Positions 14,471 to 25,875 of a DNA stretch of 64,000 nt are shown here, piece by piece. The DNA is taken from contig VXAI01000449.1 of the NCBI GenBank assembly GCA_013399305.1, positions 364,391 through 428,390 of the forward strand. The letters run 5' to 3'. The notes under the pieces are model-generated. The model searched no databases. It had not been told where the DNA came from and saw only the letters and a list, made by a program, of their open reading frames with translations. The position numbers were made by a program, and so were the translations under genes. Each line of letters opens with the position of its first letter. Within the stretch, counting starts at the first letter, position 1. The stretch comes from Rostratula benghalensis. Lineage: Eukaryota; Chordata; Aves; Charadriiformes; Rostratulidae.

Positions 14471-17400
14471 CCATAGCATAGTGCTTGTAAAATATTTTCT
14501 TTTGCCTGTGCTTTGCCTCTAATGATTAATAGTAAACCTAGTGATGAATGTGAATGAAAGGGTGGCAATTATAATTTCATTAATCTCCCAATAATTGGGG
14601 TCTGGGGCTCAACTGTGACTTTAGACTTCTACATCTTAAGGAATTAAAGAGAAATTTCTATTAATCACCATGTCCCAGCTGCTGACAAGGCATGATCTAA
14701 CAATAGATCCAATCATTTCAAGATGTGCTACAATTAGTGTGAGGATGATAAAGGAGTTCATCGTCTGAGCCAGCCTTCCGGTCCAGGGAGGTTGCAGGAA
14801 GGAGCCTCTATTACGCCAATGATTTACCTCTAAATGTTATGCATTAAAGTCATGCTTCCCTGGAGATATTTAGAAATGCTTAAAGCTTTTAATGAACTTA
14901 ACCTGACTTAGGGAGTCTGTTCGAAGCTGGATGTTTGGGATCTCTCTGTGGTAATTTGGCTTTCCAGTTGCTGGGTGCTGTGTACCCTGAGCTGGAATAA
15001 ATTATGTTGAAACTAGGATATAGTCTGTTTATTAATTTGTGCTTGCAAAAACATCTGATTGCAATTCCCTCATTGTGCCTCAGCTTATTGATAAGTTTGA
15101 GCAGATGTGTGGTTAAGTGGGAAATTAGAGCAGAGTGCTGTGCCTGATTTTGTGTAACCAAAAAGCAACTTTGTAACACCATTAACTTCCAGTTTGTTTG
15201 GCTATGCCAAAAATAGGAAAATGTATTTTATGCTGCTATTTCAGACCTCTAGCTGGGAGGAGCAGTTTCTGTATAAATCTTCCAGAGAAGTTCTTCAGGT
15301 TCACTGGCTCTCTCTTATCTGCCTGAAATACAGAAATAAATGAAGCCACCTACGTGCAAGCAGCGTTCTGAACATAAAGACTCCGTGCATAGAGAAATAA
15401 TAACTTCTCTAAAATCTATATGTGGAGATAAACCACAGGTATGCATGTTTGATATACTGAAGTGATGTAACTAAGGTAACTGGAATTATAATTTGACATC
15501 AGAAGGAAGCTGGTATAACTGGGATTTCAGGGAGATGTATGCAGTTTCCAGGGGTTTACTTAAACTCTTTTCAGCAGCACTGAAACTTGTCAGAAACATG
15601 AAAATCTGTTAAAGTTACCAGCCTTTAATGTTTATCATTCATGTTTCTGGTAAATCTCTGGAAAGGTTTTTGTTTTTTGAATAGAAGATCATAAATAATC
15701 TTCTTACAAACAAATAGAGAATTTTAAAGTTTCCCATATTAAAACTTCTAAGCCACAAAATGTGCATGATTTTATAAGTGATTCTGTGTTGCTGTATTCA
15801 AAGGATATCGCTTAGCCCTTGGAGGTGCCAGGGTATAAAACAGCCTTCCTCATGTGTAGAAAAATTCACCTAAGACCTGTTCTGAAACAGGGTTATTGAA
15901 CTGAGTGTGCTAAAGCTTGGGAGACAATTAAAAGCAAAGAAATTTTGGATGTCAGTTTGATGTTTGAAGCAGGCTAATCACACATGAGATAATTAATCTT
16001 GTAGAACAATGTAATTATTTTATATATACCCATAAAGTACCACTTGGGTCATTATTTCAAAATTGTTAATTTGCAGGAATAATAGTACAGCTTTGCTCTT
16101 TCTATATCCCTCCCTTTCTTCAGAAGAGTAGGTGGCTTGCTGTTCCTAGGTAGCCATCCTACACAAGGACATCGGGTCCTGTTGACAGTGTCAGGTGCTT
16201 CCTAATGAATTGTGGAAATAAAGGCAAAAACTGCTTTGCAAGATGTCCCTGAACAGAAAAAGTGATTTGAAAAAGTTGAATTATAACCCTAACCCAGTGA
16301 TTAGGTGAATTGCATCTGATTGAGGTGAATCTGGGTAGTTTAAAGCAATGATCTAAGGTGAAGCCAGTGCGATCAGATACCTTGTTATTGAAATTAAGAT
16401 TTGCAAATTATTTAATTCCAAATAATTCAGTTAGTGAATGTAGCTTCCTTGTCAATTCAGAGGGTGTTTGAAAACGAGTTTTGGGTTCCTCTGTGGTATT
16501 TGCTATTCATATTGTTTTTTGTATAACTCTGTGAGGCGCTAAACTGTTTGCTGTGGTTTATGTGCTTCATTGTGATCAAATCTGAGCTGTTCAGCTCAGT
16601 TGGTGCTGCTGATTGTACTGCTTGGGGAAGTCTGCATCTCAAAGGGAGGGCTTGGTGTGGCTCCTGAAACTTCAGGTGCTAAGGATAAAGGGACAGAAAC
16701 TGTATCATTAGCAACTAAGTTCGGGGAGCTACAAGGAGCTGTACTTCTTCATGGCATTCAGTTAAATCCTGGTCCTGTTGGGTGGGTTTGAAGACTTTGG
16801 CCCTTACCATACTTTTTCATATACAGATATGCTGTATAAAAAAAAAAAGCAGTATGATATAAGTATAATGCAAATTTCTTTCTCTCAGAATATTGTACTT
16901 TAAAACCTCTACCCTGAAAGAGTTTTGAATGTTTGAACTTGGTGCAATAAAGGCAGTCCCAGGAGTCTTGTGGCATGATTAGGATATGCTGGTTTTTCTT
17001 ACGAATGTTGTGAAGAAGCTTTCTTCTAATTTACATCAACCTTCAGATGCCTATAACTTCTCTTAAAGGGCAGAATGATAATAATTACTAGTTGCATGGA
17101 AATTTGGTTGAGACAAATATGAGAGCACATTTTTGAATCCCACATCTTGCACTTAGATTAACTTTAGATTATAGATCTTTCTCTTGTTTCAGCATATTTA
17201 ATTTGCGCTCTCAGTAAATTTTGTTGACACTTTTTGCTTCCTGTAATTGAGAATTTCAAGTTCACCTTGAACTAGAGCTGCATACTAACTGAGGAAATAT
17301 TTCCATTTCTTTTTCATTTTTGGCAGGAGGTATATTTGCAAGTAGGTGTAGTGTCCTTGTATATGATATCAGCTCTACAGCACCATGCATGCAGTGTTTT

Positions 17401-19599
17401 GTTACAATGATTTTTAGCAATAAATGTTTGCTTGTTCTAATGTCGAAGTTGTCTTATGTTTGCTAGAGTTTGTTTTCATTATAGAAGTCATTTGGAACAA
17501 TTTGGCTTCAAAGTATGTTGAAGAATATACAACGTGAAAGTAATTCTTGCGTCAAGACATAGATATCTTTTGGATTGTAAATTTTTTTTTTACTGCCAGC
17601 CTCTGCCAGATTTTACTTGCCACTCTGTGCAATCCTCTGTTGAGCAACATACTGTCATTGTTGTTATTTAAAGAGGATTTTAAGGGCACCATTTTAGTCT
17701 TAGAATGGAAAAAATTGTGTCCTTTCTTTTTATGTTATTTTGCCCATTCTACTCTGCAGCGTTTTTTACTCACTGTGTAACAAAGGTGGCATAATCTTGT
17801 AAATGTAGTATCTTATTAGTAATCTCATTAGCATTCTTTTTTAATGTGTGCTGCAATTCAAGTATCAGAGGGGAGCTCTCTTGCATAATTACTGTCATTG
17901 CTTACCTGGAGACTTATGATACCAAGTGGTGGTTTTTTTGTTATTTATTATGCTATGGCAGCCCCAGCCCTGCACTAGATGTTAGAATTTTTCCATTACT
18001 GAAGTTTTCAGAATAATTTTTGTTGACTTCACCTTTCCCCATCCCCAGTGCAGAACTTTCCATAACATAAAGGTGTTGGAGCTGTAACACTAGACAGCAT
18101 ATTTACTGTTAAGACTCATTTTGCTGTTCAGGTCTAGCAGAGATGGGTCTTGGGGCACAGTGAATGCTGGGCAGCCACGGCTCTGATCTCACCAGTATGG
18201 GCACATCCTATGGAAAGTACTTGTTTAGCATGAAACTCAGCAGGTCTGTCGTAGGGAATCTCTAGATGTTTTTGTGAAATGGAAGGTCTTTACAGATCAG
18301 TACAATCACATCTCTGAATCTGTGTGCCTCGCACAAAAATATTTCTATGGGCAAAAAGCTGTGGCCTGGATGTATGAAGCTAGGGGTGGAGATGGATAAT
18401 TAATTCATGGACAGGAGTTTTGACTGCTGCTGTTATCACATACTTGGACTTGGGCTGGATTTGCATCTCTGTCCAGTGGCTACCCACCAAGGGCAGGTTA
18501 TTTCCACTCACATTTTCCTGCATTTATTTGCAGATGATGGATTTCAGCAGCGCCACACAGGCGCAGTGGAGGGGCTACAGCATGGGAGCTATGCTTGAAG
18601 CACCTGAAGTTCAAGGGTATATCGGCTATCCTTGATATGTTATTTCCTTAGATGTTCTTGTGTCCTCTGCTAAGTCCTGGAGGCAATGGAAAAGATGTGG
18701 CCAGATGGTAATGCTTTATGTGTGCAGTGTGGCACTTCATCTGCGTTGTGAAACGATGGTTAGATGACCTCCACAGTGCAGGGAATGCCTCAGCTGCCTG
18801 AAGTCTGCTCTGACTTACCCAGGTGATAAGAATGTTTTCTATCTTCCATCAGTAAGTTCAAGTAACGTTGTATGGAAAGCAGCACAAAGACGGTTCTGCT
18901 GATTGTTGCTCCATTTAATCTTTTTGCTGAAAGACAACAAACGTGAATGACAAACTCAATGCCTTGAGTTCCTTGCATCAGTGTTCCCGTTATGATGAGA
19001 ACACTAAATAGCAAGTCACAGACAAAAATGCACAATATAAAGCAAAAGATCCTAAAGTGTGGCCCAAAGCAGTCTATAATCCTATATGCTTTGAGCAGAG
19101 GATTGTGTGACTCATCCACGTCCAAACAAAGGCAAAGGGTTGACAAACATTTTTGGTATGAGTGGGTGGGACTTTAGGAAAGTCCTAAAGGATTGTGGTT
19201 TTTCTCCCACAGCGTAAAACCCATCTGGGATGTAGCTCCTCTCCTTCAGGTTTCAATTCTATCTTCTCAGAAAACATATTAAAAACTGCACTTCTGTGGT
19301 TTAAAAATTACTTACCATTGATGTGGTAGTTTAATTCTTTACTGTAGAAACTGTCTGAAGTATATAAAACCATTAATTCAATTTTATAAAATTATTAGTT
19401 TAATGCAATCAGTTGCATAATGAAGCTGCACCTTACCTTTTCCATTCATTGGAGACTCTATTAGGAAAAGTGTGAGGGATTGTGGGAGGATGATGATGAA
19501 CTTTACTCTTACCCCCCCAGCCCTTTGAACAATGTTGTGAATATGTATTACGAGTAAAGGAGCTATTGAAGCCAAGAAGGTGAACTAATTCTGACTAGA

Positions 19600-19850
19600 C
19601 GTTCAAACCAGAATGTCAATCAGCGTGATCACTGCAACTCATCATGCTTTGCTCCCAGCAGATGGTCTGATAGCACACTTGTAATTTATTAGCTAATCTG
19701 AGACACCGCATTGATTTAATACTTTGTCGTTATACCAGCTTACTGCTATGTGGTGCAATTTTGCCTTGGAGCACGACCTCAATGAAATCAGCTTCAGGTC
19801 TATAAACGGCACTAATAAAAATCATGCGTCTCACCAAAACACTTCTAAAT
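19600..19850. promoter_or_regulatory. candidate conserved non-coding element
   Basis: The block is complex and free of low-complexity runs. It retains about half a dozen CpG dinucleotides (for example in 'CAGCGTGATC', 'GTCGTTAT', 'GCACGACC', 'AAACGGCAC', 'ATGCGTC') in a neighbourhood where CpG is rare. It contains homeodomain-type cores ('TAATTTATTAGCTAAT', 'ATTGATTTAAT') and an E-box ('CAGATG'). Retained CpG and clustered sites are what constrained vertebrate enhancers often show, but no alignment is available here, so this is inference. Confidence 0.25.
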
Positions 19851-20140
19851 GTTGACTAGTAATTAAAATTTGCACGGAGATGGTTGCATCTAGCAATCCC
19901 CATGAAGTGTGTTTTATAGTTCTATGCTTAGTATATTTGCATTAGTTAAACTTTAAGCTTTTTGTCTTGCTTTGTAAAGATGAGCACAGCCCTCATTTAA
20001 ATTGGTAAGAATTCATAAATTCAGGCATGTTTTCAGAATGATGTGACTCCTAATTTTAAAAGATTTCAGCATGGAGGTAAATATCTAAATACCTTTGAAG
20101 ATCTGAGAAGAATTTTTTTGCTAGAAGCTGGGACTTTTTT

Positions 20141-20526
20141 GAGCTGGGACTGTTTAGTTTGAGGAAAAGGAGGCTGAGGAGAGACCTCATCACTGTCTCC
20201 AACTACTTGAAAGGACATTGTAGAGAGGTTGGTGCTGGTCTCTTCTCACAGGCAGTTAGCAATAGAGCAAGAGGGAATGGCTTTAAGCTGCAACAGGGTA
20301 GGTTTAGCCTGAACATTAGGAGATAATTTTTCACAGAAAGAGCGGTCAGACACTGGAAGACGCTGCCCAGGGAGGTGGTTGTGCCCCCATCCCTGAATGT
20401 ATTTAAGAGTCGTTTAGATGTGCTGTTGGGAAATACGGTGTAGGGGAGGAATTTGTAGAGTAGGGCTGATGGTTGGACTCGATGATCCCAAGGGTCTCTT
20501 CCAACCTGAATGATTCTGTGATTCTA
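20141..20526 (+). mobile_element. CR1 LINE fragment, 5'-truncated, complete 3' end
   Basis: The plus-strand CR1 begins at 'GAGCTGGGACTGTTTAGTTTGAGG', the region just downstream of the reverse-transcriptase frame. It passes through 'GGAGAGACCTCATCACTG', 'CTACTTGAAAGGACATTGTAG', 'CTGCCCAGGGAGGTGG' and 'GGTTGGACTCGATGATCC', and ends with 'GATTCTGTGATTCTAAG'. The 3' terminal repeat is intact. The 5' truncation is typical of target-primed insertion. Just before it (20125-20140) is a partial echo of the first bases ('GCTGGGACTTTTTT'), perhaps part of the element or a local duplication. Confidence 0.95.
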
Positions 20527-22726
20527 AGTGTTTTATCGCTTATATGGAAATTTAAAACTTGCTAGGATTTTTCTCGTGGGCAAAGAAAGTCTCAAGGTTG
20601 TTTTTTTTAAATTGAAGGTACTTCAAATTATAGTTAGGAAGGCACTTATGTTACCTTAGAATTAATATTTTATTTATATTACTTGCATGAAGTGTATCTC
20701 CATCAGTCTGAGATCTATGGTCAAGTGTATTCTTTCTATTTAACTGCCAGTTTTCAAGAATCTCTTGGGATATGGTATCCGATATTTCTATTAAAAGGGA
20801 GCCCATAGAATAGATTATGACTTCCCTGAGGAAAACAGAATGAAGTTCACACAGATTGCTCTGTAGACTCATAAGCAAAAAGGGCAGGAGGAGGGAGATG
20901 TGAGATTTATGTTCAGTTGGCAGTGAGACTTGTTCACATTAATGACCTTCAACATGGGGTCACTAGTCTTAGGAAGGTCATCTTTATAGGTGAACAATTT
21001 CATGATTTGTAACAATAAAGAGTCATGTAGGTCCTTGGATCCCTAGCCTGCAAGAGACAGGAATTTTTATGGCAGCACTTTGGTTAGTGCTCTTCTTCCC
21101 AGCCCTGCAAAGCCACACTGCATCTAGTTTCTCTTAACCTCGCCTGAATTTCTGCATGTGCAGTGAGGACACCTTGTTTTAACTCTGAGGGGTTTCTTTG
21201 ATAGCTAGCTGCCTCTGGGTTATGCTCCATATTGGTACAACTGTTAAATTTAACATTATGTGACATTTGACAGACATATGGACAAATCTTATCATTAAAA
21301 GCCAATATTCTGTATACGATAGTAAACTATCCCCTCCCCCAAGTTTAAACTAATATGTATTTTTTTATTGCATTAGAATTTATCAGATGTGGTGAAGTAC
21401 AAATTGAGAGTTAAAGCTTCTACATAGTATCTCCATAAAGTTTCCAGCTTTTAGATGGCAATAAGCAATATGTGTTTATAAGAAATTTACAGCACCAACT
21501 TCCTTCTTGACTAACAGATGTAGAAAGAAAATTATTTCTAGCACTGTTCACTAGTTTTAGTATTGCTAATTAGTTTTCAGTTTTTAATGGAATTGATGAG
21601 ATTATGGAATTAAACCAATTCAACTAGCAGTGTTTTGCCAGACAGTTAGGATTTAGTGATATGCTGAAAAAAACTAGTAAACAGTAATGGATAAATGACT
21701 GCTTGGATTAATTTCAGAGTGGAATGCCCTTTCTTGCAGGTATGATAGATTCTGAATGTTAAGTGGACATTTCCTAGATTCTGAATTCTGAAGAGCTAGT
21801 TAAATTAGTCTGTAAGCGTGTTTAAAAGGCAAGATTGCGGGTTTTTTTAACAGGAATTTTCCTCTCCTGCCCCATGCTATCATTATCATCTCAGTGTTTT
21901 GGACCTGTGGTGAATAATCGAACCCAAATGATACTGGAAAATGTTCCATGCTTAGCAATTTGTAAAAACTGTGAAAACAAGGAACAGGAAAGCAATGCAA
22001 ATGTGGCATCTGCTAAGAAGGTGTAAGTAATAGGTCAAGAATGGAATGATGTCTTGCTTACTAATGAACTCATTGTATTGGTGAGCAGATGAGTGTAAAC
22101 TTGGGCAAAACCTGCTATCAGTTTCATGTATTGGTGGTAACTATGAGCAGTGTGGACTGGCATTGATTTGTGTTCTGGCCTGAGACGTGGTCACATCCCA
22201 GAAAATCTCATTATGATTAAACAGCTCTTCATTCACTTCCTTGTAAAGTTATACAGAAAATTTATCATTTTAAGAATATCCATCCCTAGTACTTCGCATA
22301 CGTTGAGTGGAAGCTTGGAGGCATATGCAGTGCTTTTTAATCAGGTCTGAACTAGGTAATGGCTACCAATGATAATAATAAAAAACCCTTACGTGGCCAT
22401 TTTTGGAATATTTCTGGGTTTTGCTGTATCATGAGGACCATTGGGTCTTTGTGTCCTCTGGGATGAAAATGCCAAACAGAGGCATTAACCTCTGACTGTC
22501 CCAGTCTAGTCCTAACAGAGTAAATAATTCATGATGGTGCCAACTTACAAATACTTATAAACAGTGTGCAAAAAAGAAACAAAGAAAACATCTTAACATA
22601 ATAGTATCGGCTACTTACATGTCTACCTATCTAGAGTCAAACAAGTAGTACTATTAACTGATCAAGCAGTTGTGATTACCTCTTTGTTTGAAAACGAGTT
22701 TTTCTTCTGAATTTGGGGTCTTGCTA
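20527..22726. other. non-genic sequence up to gap
   Basis: No gene is recognised. A possible exon-like segment at about 21854-22020 lies between a strong acceptor ('TTTTTTTAACAG') and a donor-like 'AAGGTGTAAGTAA', open in one frame, but I recognise no protein in it. The stretch ends at an assembly gap. Confidence 0.6.
21854..22020 (+). other. candidate exon (unrecognised, low confidence)
   Basis: A T-rich acceptor ends in CAG at 21853 and a donor-like 'GTGTAAGT' starts at 22021. The interval is open in one frame; it would include the residues NVPCLAICKNCENKEQ. There is no in-frame ATG near the upstream edge, so it could only be an internal exon. No homologous family is recognised and chance is a real alternative. 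Confidence 0.12.
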
Positions 22727-22941
22727 NNNNNNNNNNNNNNNNNNNNNNNNNNNNNNNNNNNNNNNNNNNNNNNNNNNNNNNNNNNNNNNNNNNNNNNNNN
22801 NNNNNNNNNNNNNNNNNNNNNNNNNNNNNNNNNNNNNNNNNNNNNNNNNNNNNNNNNNNNNNNNNNNNNNNNNNNNNNNNNNNNNNNNNNNNNNNNNNNN
22901 NNNNNNNNNNNNNNNNNNNNNNNNNNNNNNNNNNNNNNNNN
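22727..22941. other. assembly gap (N run)
   Basis: 215 consecutive N bases. Open frames crossing it are meaningless. Confidence 0.99.
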
Positions 22942-23768
22942 TTTCAATCTGACTTTATTTTCCCACCAATAATGTATTTCCTGCTGTTTGGAAACTACAT
23001 GCAGCTGGCAACATCACTTTGAAATATTCTTATATTAAAATGATAAAGTGATAAAAGAACTACACTGATGTTAATTCTCAGTTTAACCGTGCCAAAAATT
23101 AGTGCCTAGGAGTTGTAATGAGAGGGGTGCTGAAACAAATGTGGTGATAAAATGATGATGTGTTTGGCCTTTGTTGCAAGGGCACCTGGCAGATCTGTGT
23201 CAATGTTGCCACTGAAAGGACTCATCGGTCCTAAATTAGGCTTGTCTTGCCTAGGTTTGCAGGCTGTTGCCCTTATGTTTTATGAAGAACAAAGGTTTTA
23301 CTATATAGTTGGCTTTTCACATGCATGACAAATAGCAAATCACTGGTACAAGCTCTATGTCCTTAATTATGGAACTGGGAGAAAATTTCAAATAAAATGC
23401 ACTACAAGATTTTAATAGAGTCAAAGTAATCTACTTTTCACATTAATTTTTTTTTTTTTCAGAAATGGACAAAATTGAAATGTCCATTAAAAAGATCAAC
23501 CAGAACTATTAACATCTGGTGCAGTGTTTATAAACAAATATAAATAAGATACCCTAGGGAGTGGTGGGCAACCTCAGTAATTGCCACCCCAACTGCCTCA
23601 ATGAGCTTTGTTGGAACTATCTACAGGCCAAAGAGAACTGGATCAAAATACATCTGAAATCATCACAGCCTCAGGTAAAATGAAGTTGTTTGCTAAAGGC
23701 CCGATAGGTAAAAACTGAGATTAGAATAACTGAACTCATTTGGCTGAAAGTGATTAAGAAACATATAG

Positions 23769-23867
23769 ATCTGGAGGGGGTTCATCAGTGGGAATTGGGC
23801 TAATTTAGTGGAAAGACAGCTTCTGAAGAAGCGGGCCCTGCTGGAGTCGGAGGAGGGCGCAGCCTAA
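23769..23867 (+). other. GC-rich coding-like pocket, possible gene fragment
   Basis: A 32-codon open stretch ends at TAA (23865-23867). Its last 16 codons read QLLKKRALLESEEGAA and use G or C at most third positions, with three CpGs, while flanking DNA is AT-rich. This looks like the C-terminal tail of a charged helical protein, or a fragment of one. There is no ATG and no convincing splice acceptor; the nearest candidate is the weak 'GGGCTAATTTAG'. It may be a small pseudogene scrap or chance. I do not recognise the protein. Confidence 0.15.
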
Positions 23868-25821
23868 GACTTCCAAATTAATAATGTCTGAAAACAGATT
23901 TGAAATCCCAGGTGGTTCCTTAAATTGGTCTTTTGTTTAAATAATGTAAAAAATGTATTTTCATGTGAGAGCTGGCCATTAGGGAATTATAGTAAGAAAT
24001 AAGTATTCCCAGACTGATGTCTTCTGGTTTTATACACATCTATATTGAAAAATATTTTAAAAAAAAATACACAGGGAAATAAAATGTGGCTTGATTTTTA
24101 GGATGCTGATTAATTTGGTGCTTAGTGTACATTTCCCAAAGAAGGTTAATGAATCTGTTGAACTAATGAACTTTCGTTAATTAATACAAGTTTCAATTTT
24201 CACAGAGCAAGGGTGATAGAGAAGAGAGCAATGAATATCACACAAATAAGCACTCATTTGTGGATTGAGTTATTTTGCTCACTTAAGGAGTGAAACTGTA
24301 CATATGCCCGTAAATATATATAGATATACTCTCTCTAGAGTATTTTTATAGGTACGGTTGAGATTTTGTCCCTCTGCCTTTCTTTATGTAGCCACAGAGG
24401 TGAAATTCCGATGAGGAAAAAATCAGCATTCTCTTAGTTAAATTGGCCTATAGATCCTAAGGTGGAAAGTTCCCACTCCTCACGCAGTCTTTTTTTTGTT
24501 ACTGACGTCTAAAACTAAATCGCCCTCAGGCCTTGAGCAAATGGCCAGCCTTGTAAAAGAGTGTGTTCACTCAAGTGCTAAACAAAAGGTGGCAGGAGCT
24601 GAGCAGAGGGGATTCTCAGAGGATCAAGGTGGGCACCACTGGGTATTTGCCTGAGAGGAAGTTACAAAGTGGTACCCACCGCCGTAGGTGAGCTGGGCAC
24701 TGGAGTTGGGAGCTCAGTAGCTGGAACATAGAAGCTGCTGCCTGCCCCTGGCCGCTTGTCTGCGGTGTGGCCAATGTGCTCTTGTGGAGGTGAAGGTGTG
24801 CAGAACCCTTGGAGGCTTTGAGGAAACAGATGTTTGAATGCAAACTTCTGTGTTTGCCTGCCAGTATCATCCTGCACCTTTGCATCTTCAGGTATCCTGC
24901 TAACCTGTCCGTGGCTTTACAACCTACTAGGAAATTACTTCCTTCACTGATTTTTCTTCTGGTTTTGACTCAGTTCTACCTTTCACTGTGTGATTTGGGC
25001 AGTGCTTCATGAATTTTCTTTTCTGAGTCCAGACTTTCTTGTGCAACAATACAGCCTGGCTCATCTTGAGCCAAAGTGGCTAGAGGATAGCTTGTGGTTA
25101 TCAGAGGGTAGATCCTTCAGGTCTCTCCTGGATTTCGTGGTCCAAGTGAAGCAAACTTTTTCAAGAGCACAAGCCACATGTGCGGCTTCAAGATAGGGAA
25201 ATTTTATTTCCTCCATAATTATATTAAATGCCTTAATAAAGAAAAAGGTATTAAATAGATTGCTCCTATTTATAAAAGTAATATTTATGCTGTTCTGCTA
25301 AATAGCTATTAAGGATTGTCAAAGATTATTTGTAAAATAGGAAACTAGAGCTTAATTATGTAGACTTGTGGTTAGCAGGGCTCCCTGCTACATCCTCTTT
25401 CTGAAGCAGGAAATTTATTGACCTCATAGACCAAAGTGAAGTTACAAGGTGTACAGGACAGCGGGCGGAAATACAGCCGTTGTGAAGGGTCATTCGGATG
25501 GATGTTCTACTCTGCAGTTTCTTTTGAAACATAGTCCAGACCACCCTGTCTTTGAGCAGTACTGTCTGCCTTCTGAGAACCTTATATACAGAGTCTCTTT
25601 TTATTCTAGCTCATGGTTGCAGCAGCTGAAAGGTCCCTCTCATTTTTTCCTTTCCATAAATTGTCTTCCAGTTTCTTGGAATGAGCTTTGAAGTAAGTCT
25701 GTGATGCCTATGGCACTTCTGTGTCAGTATGCAGTCCTACACTGGAGTTACCCGTAGTGATGTTTAGGATTATGATTAATATGGAAATAAATCACTGTCT
25801 CTTTGTACTTGCTTGCTTGCC

Positions 25822-25875
25822 TGGTCTGTAGGAGAGGAAATATGGTGGTCTGATGGTCTGTAGGAGAAGAAATAT
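25822..25875. repeat. short direct duplication, 32-bp period
   Basis: A 22-base block starting 'TGGTCTGTAGGAGA' at 25822 recurs at 25854 with one mismatch (G at 25836, A at 25868). The ten bases between the copies also contain GGTCTG. It is a local tandem-type duplication. Confidence 0.85.

Larger units (their letters stand above)
9480..20140. other. non-genic unique sequence with candidate regulatory blocks
   Basis: No gene is recognised. Complex, non-repetitive blocks that could be conserved non-coding elements lie around 10255-10420, 12750-12930, 14570-14830, 14985-15190 and 19600-19850. A small candidate exon lies at 13094-13202. A nearby pair of imperfect direct repeats (11794-11810 and 11827-11845, 'GTAACCACCT' core) and a 15-bp tandem duplication at 14438-14470 are the only local repeats I see. 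Confidence 0.65.

Noticed and set aside
18790..19146. 118-codon minus-strand frame with hydrophobic segments
   Set aside because: It starts at TTG rather than ATG, has no recognised family, and T-rich DNA naturally yields hydrophobic codons.
22654..22972. Open frames across the N gap
   Set aside because: They are open only because the unknown bases cannot show stops.
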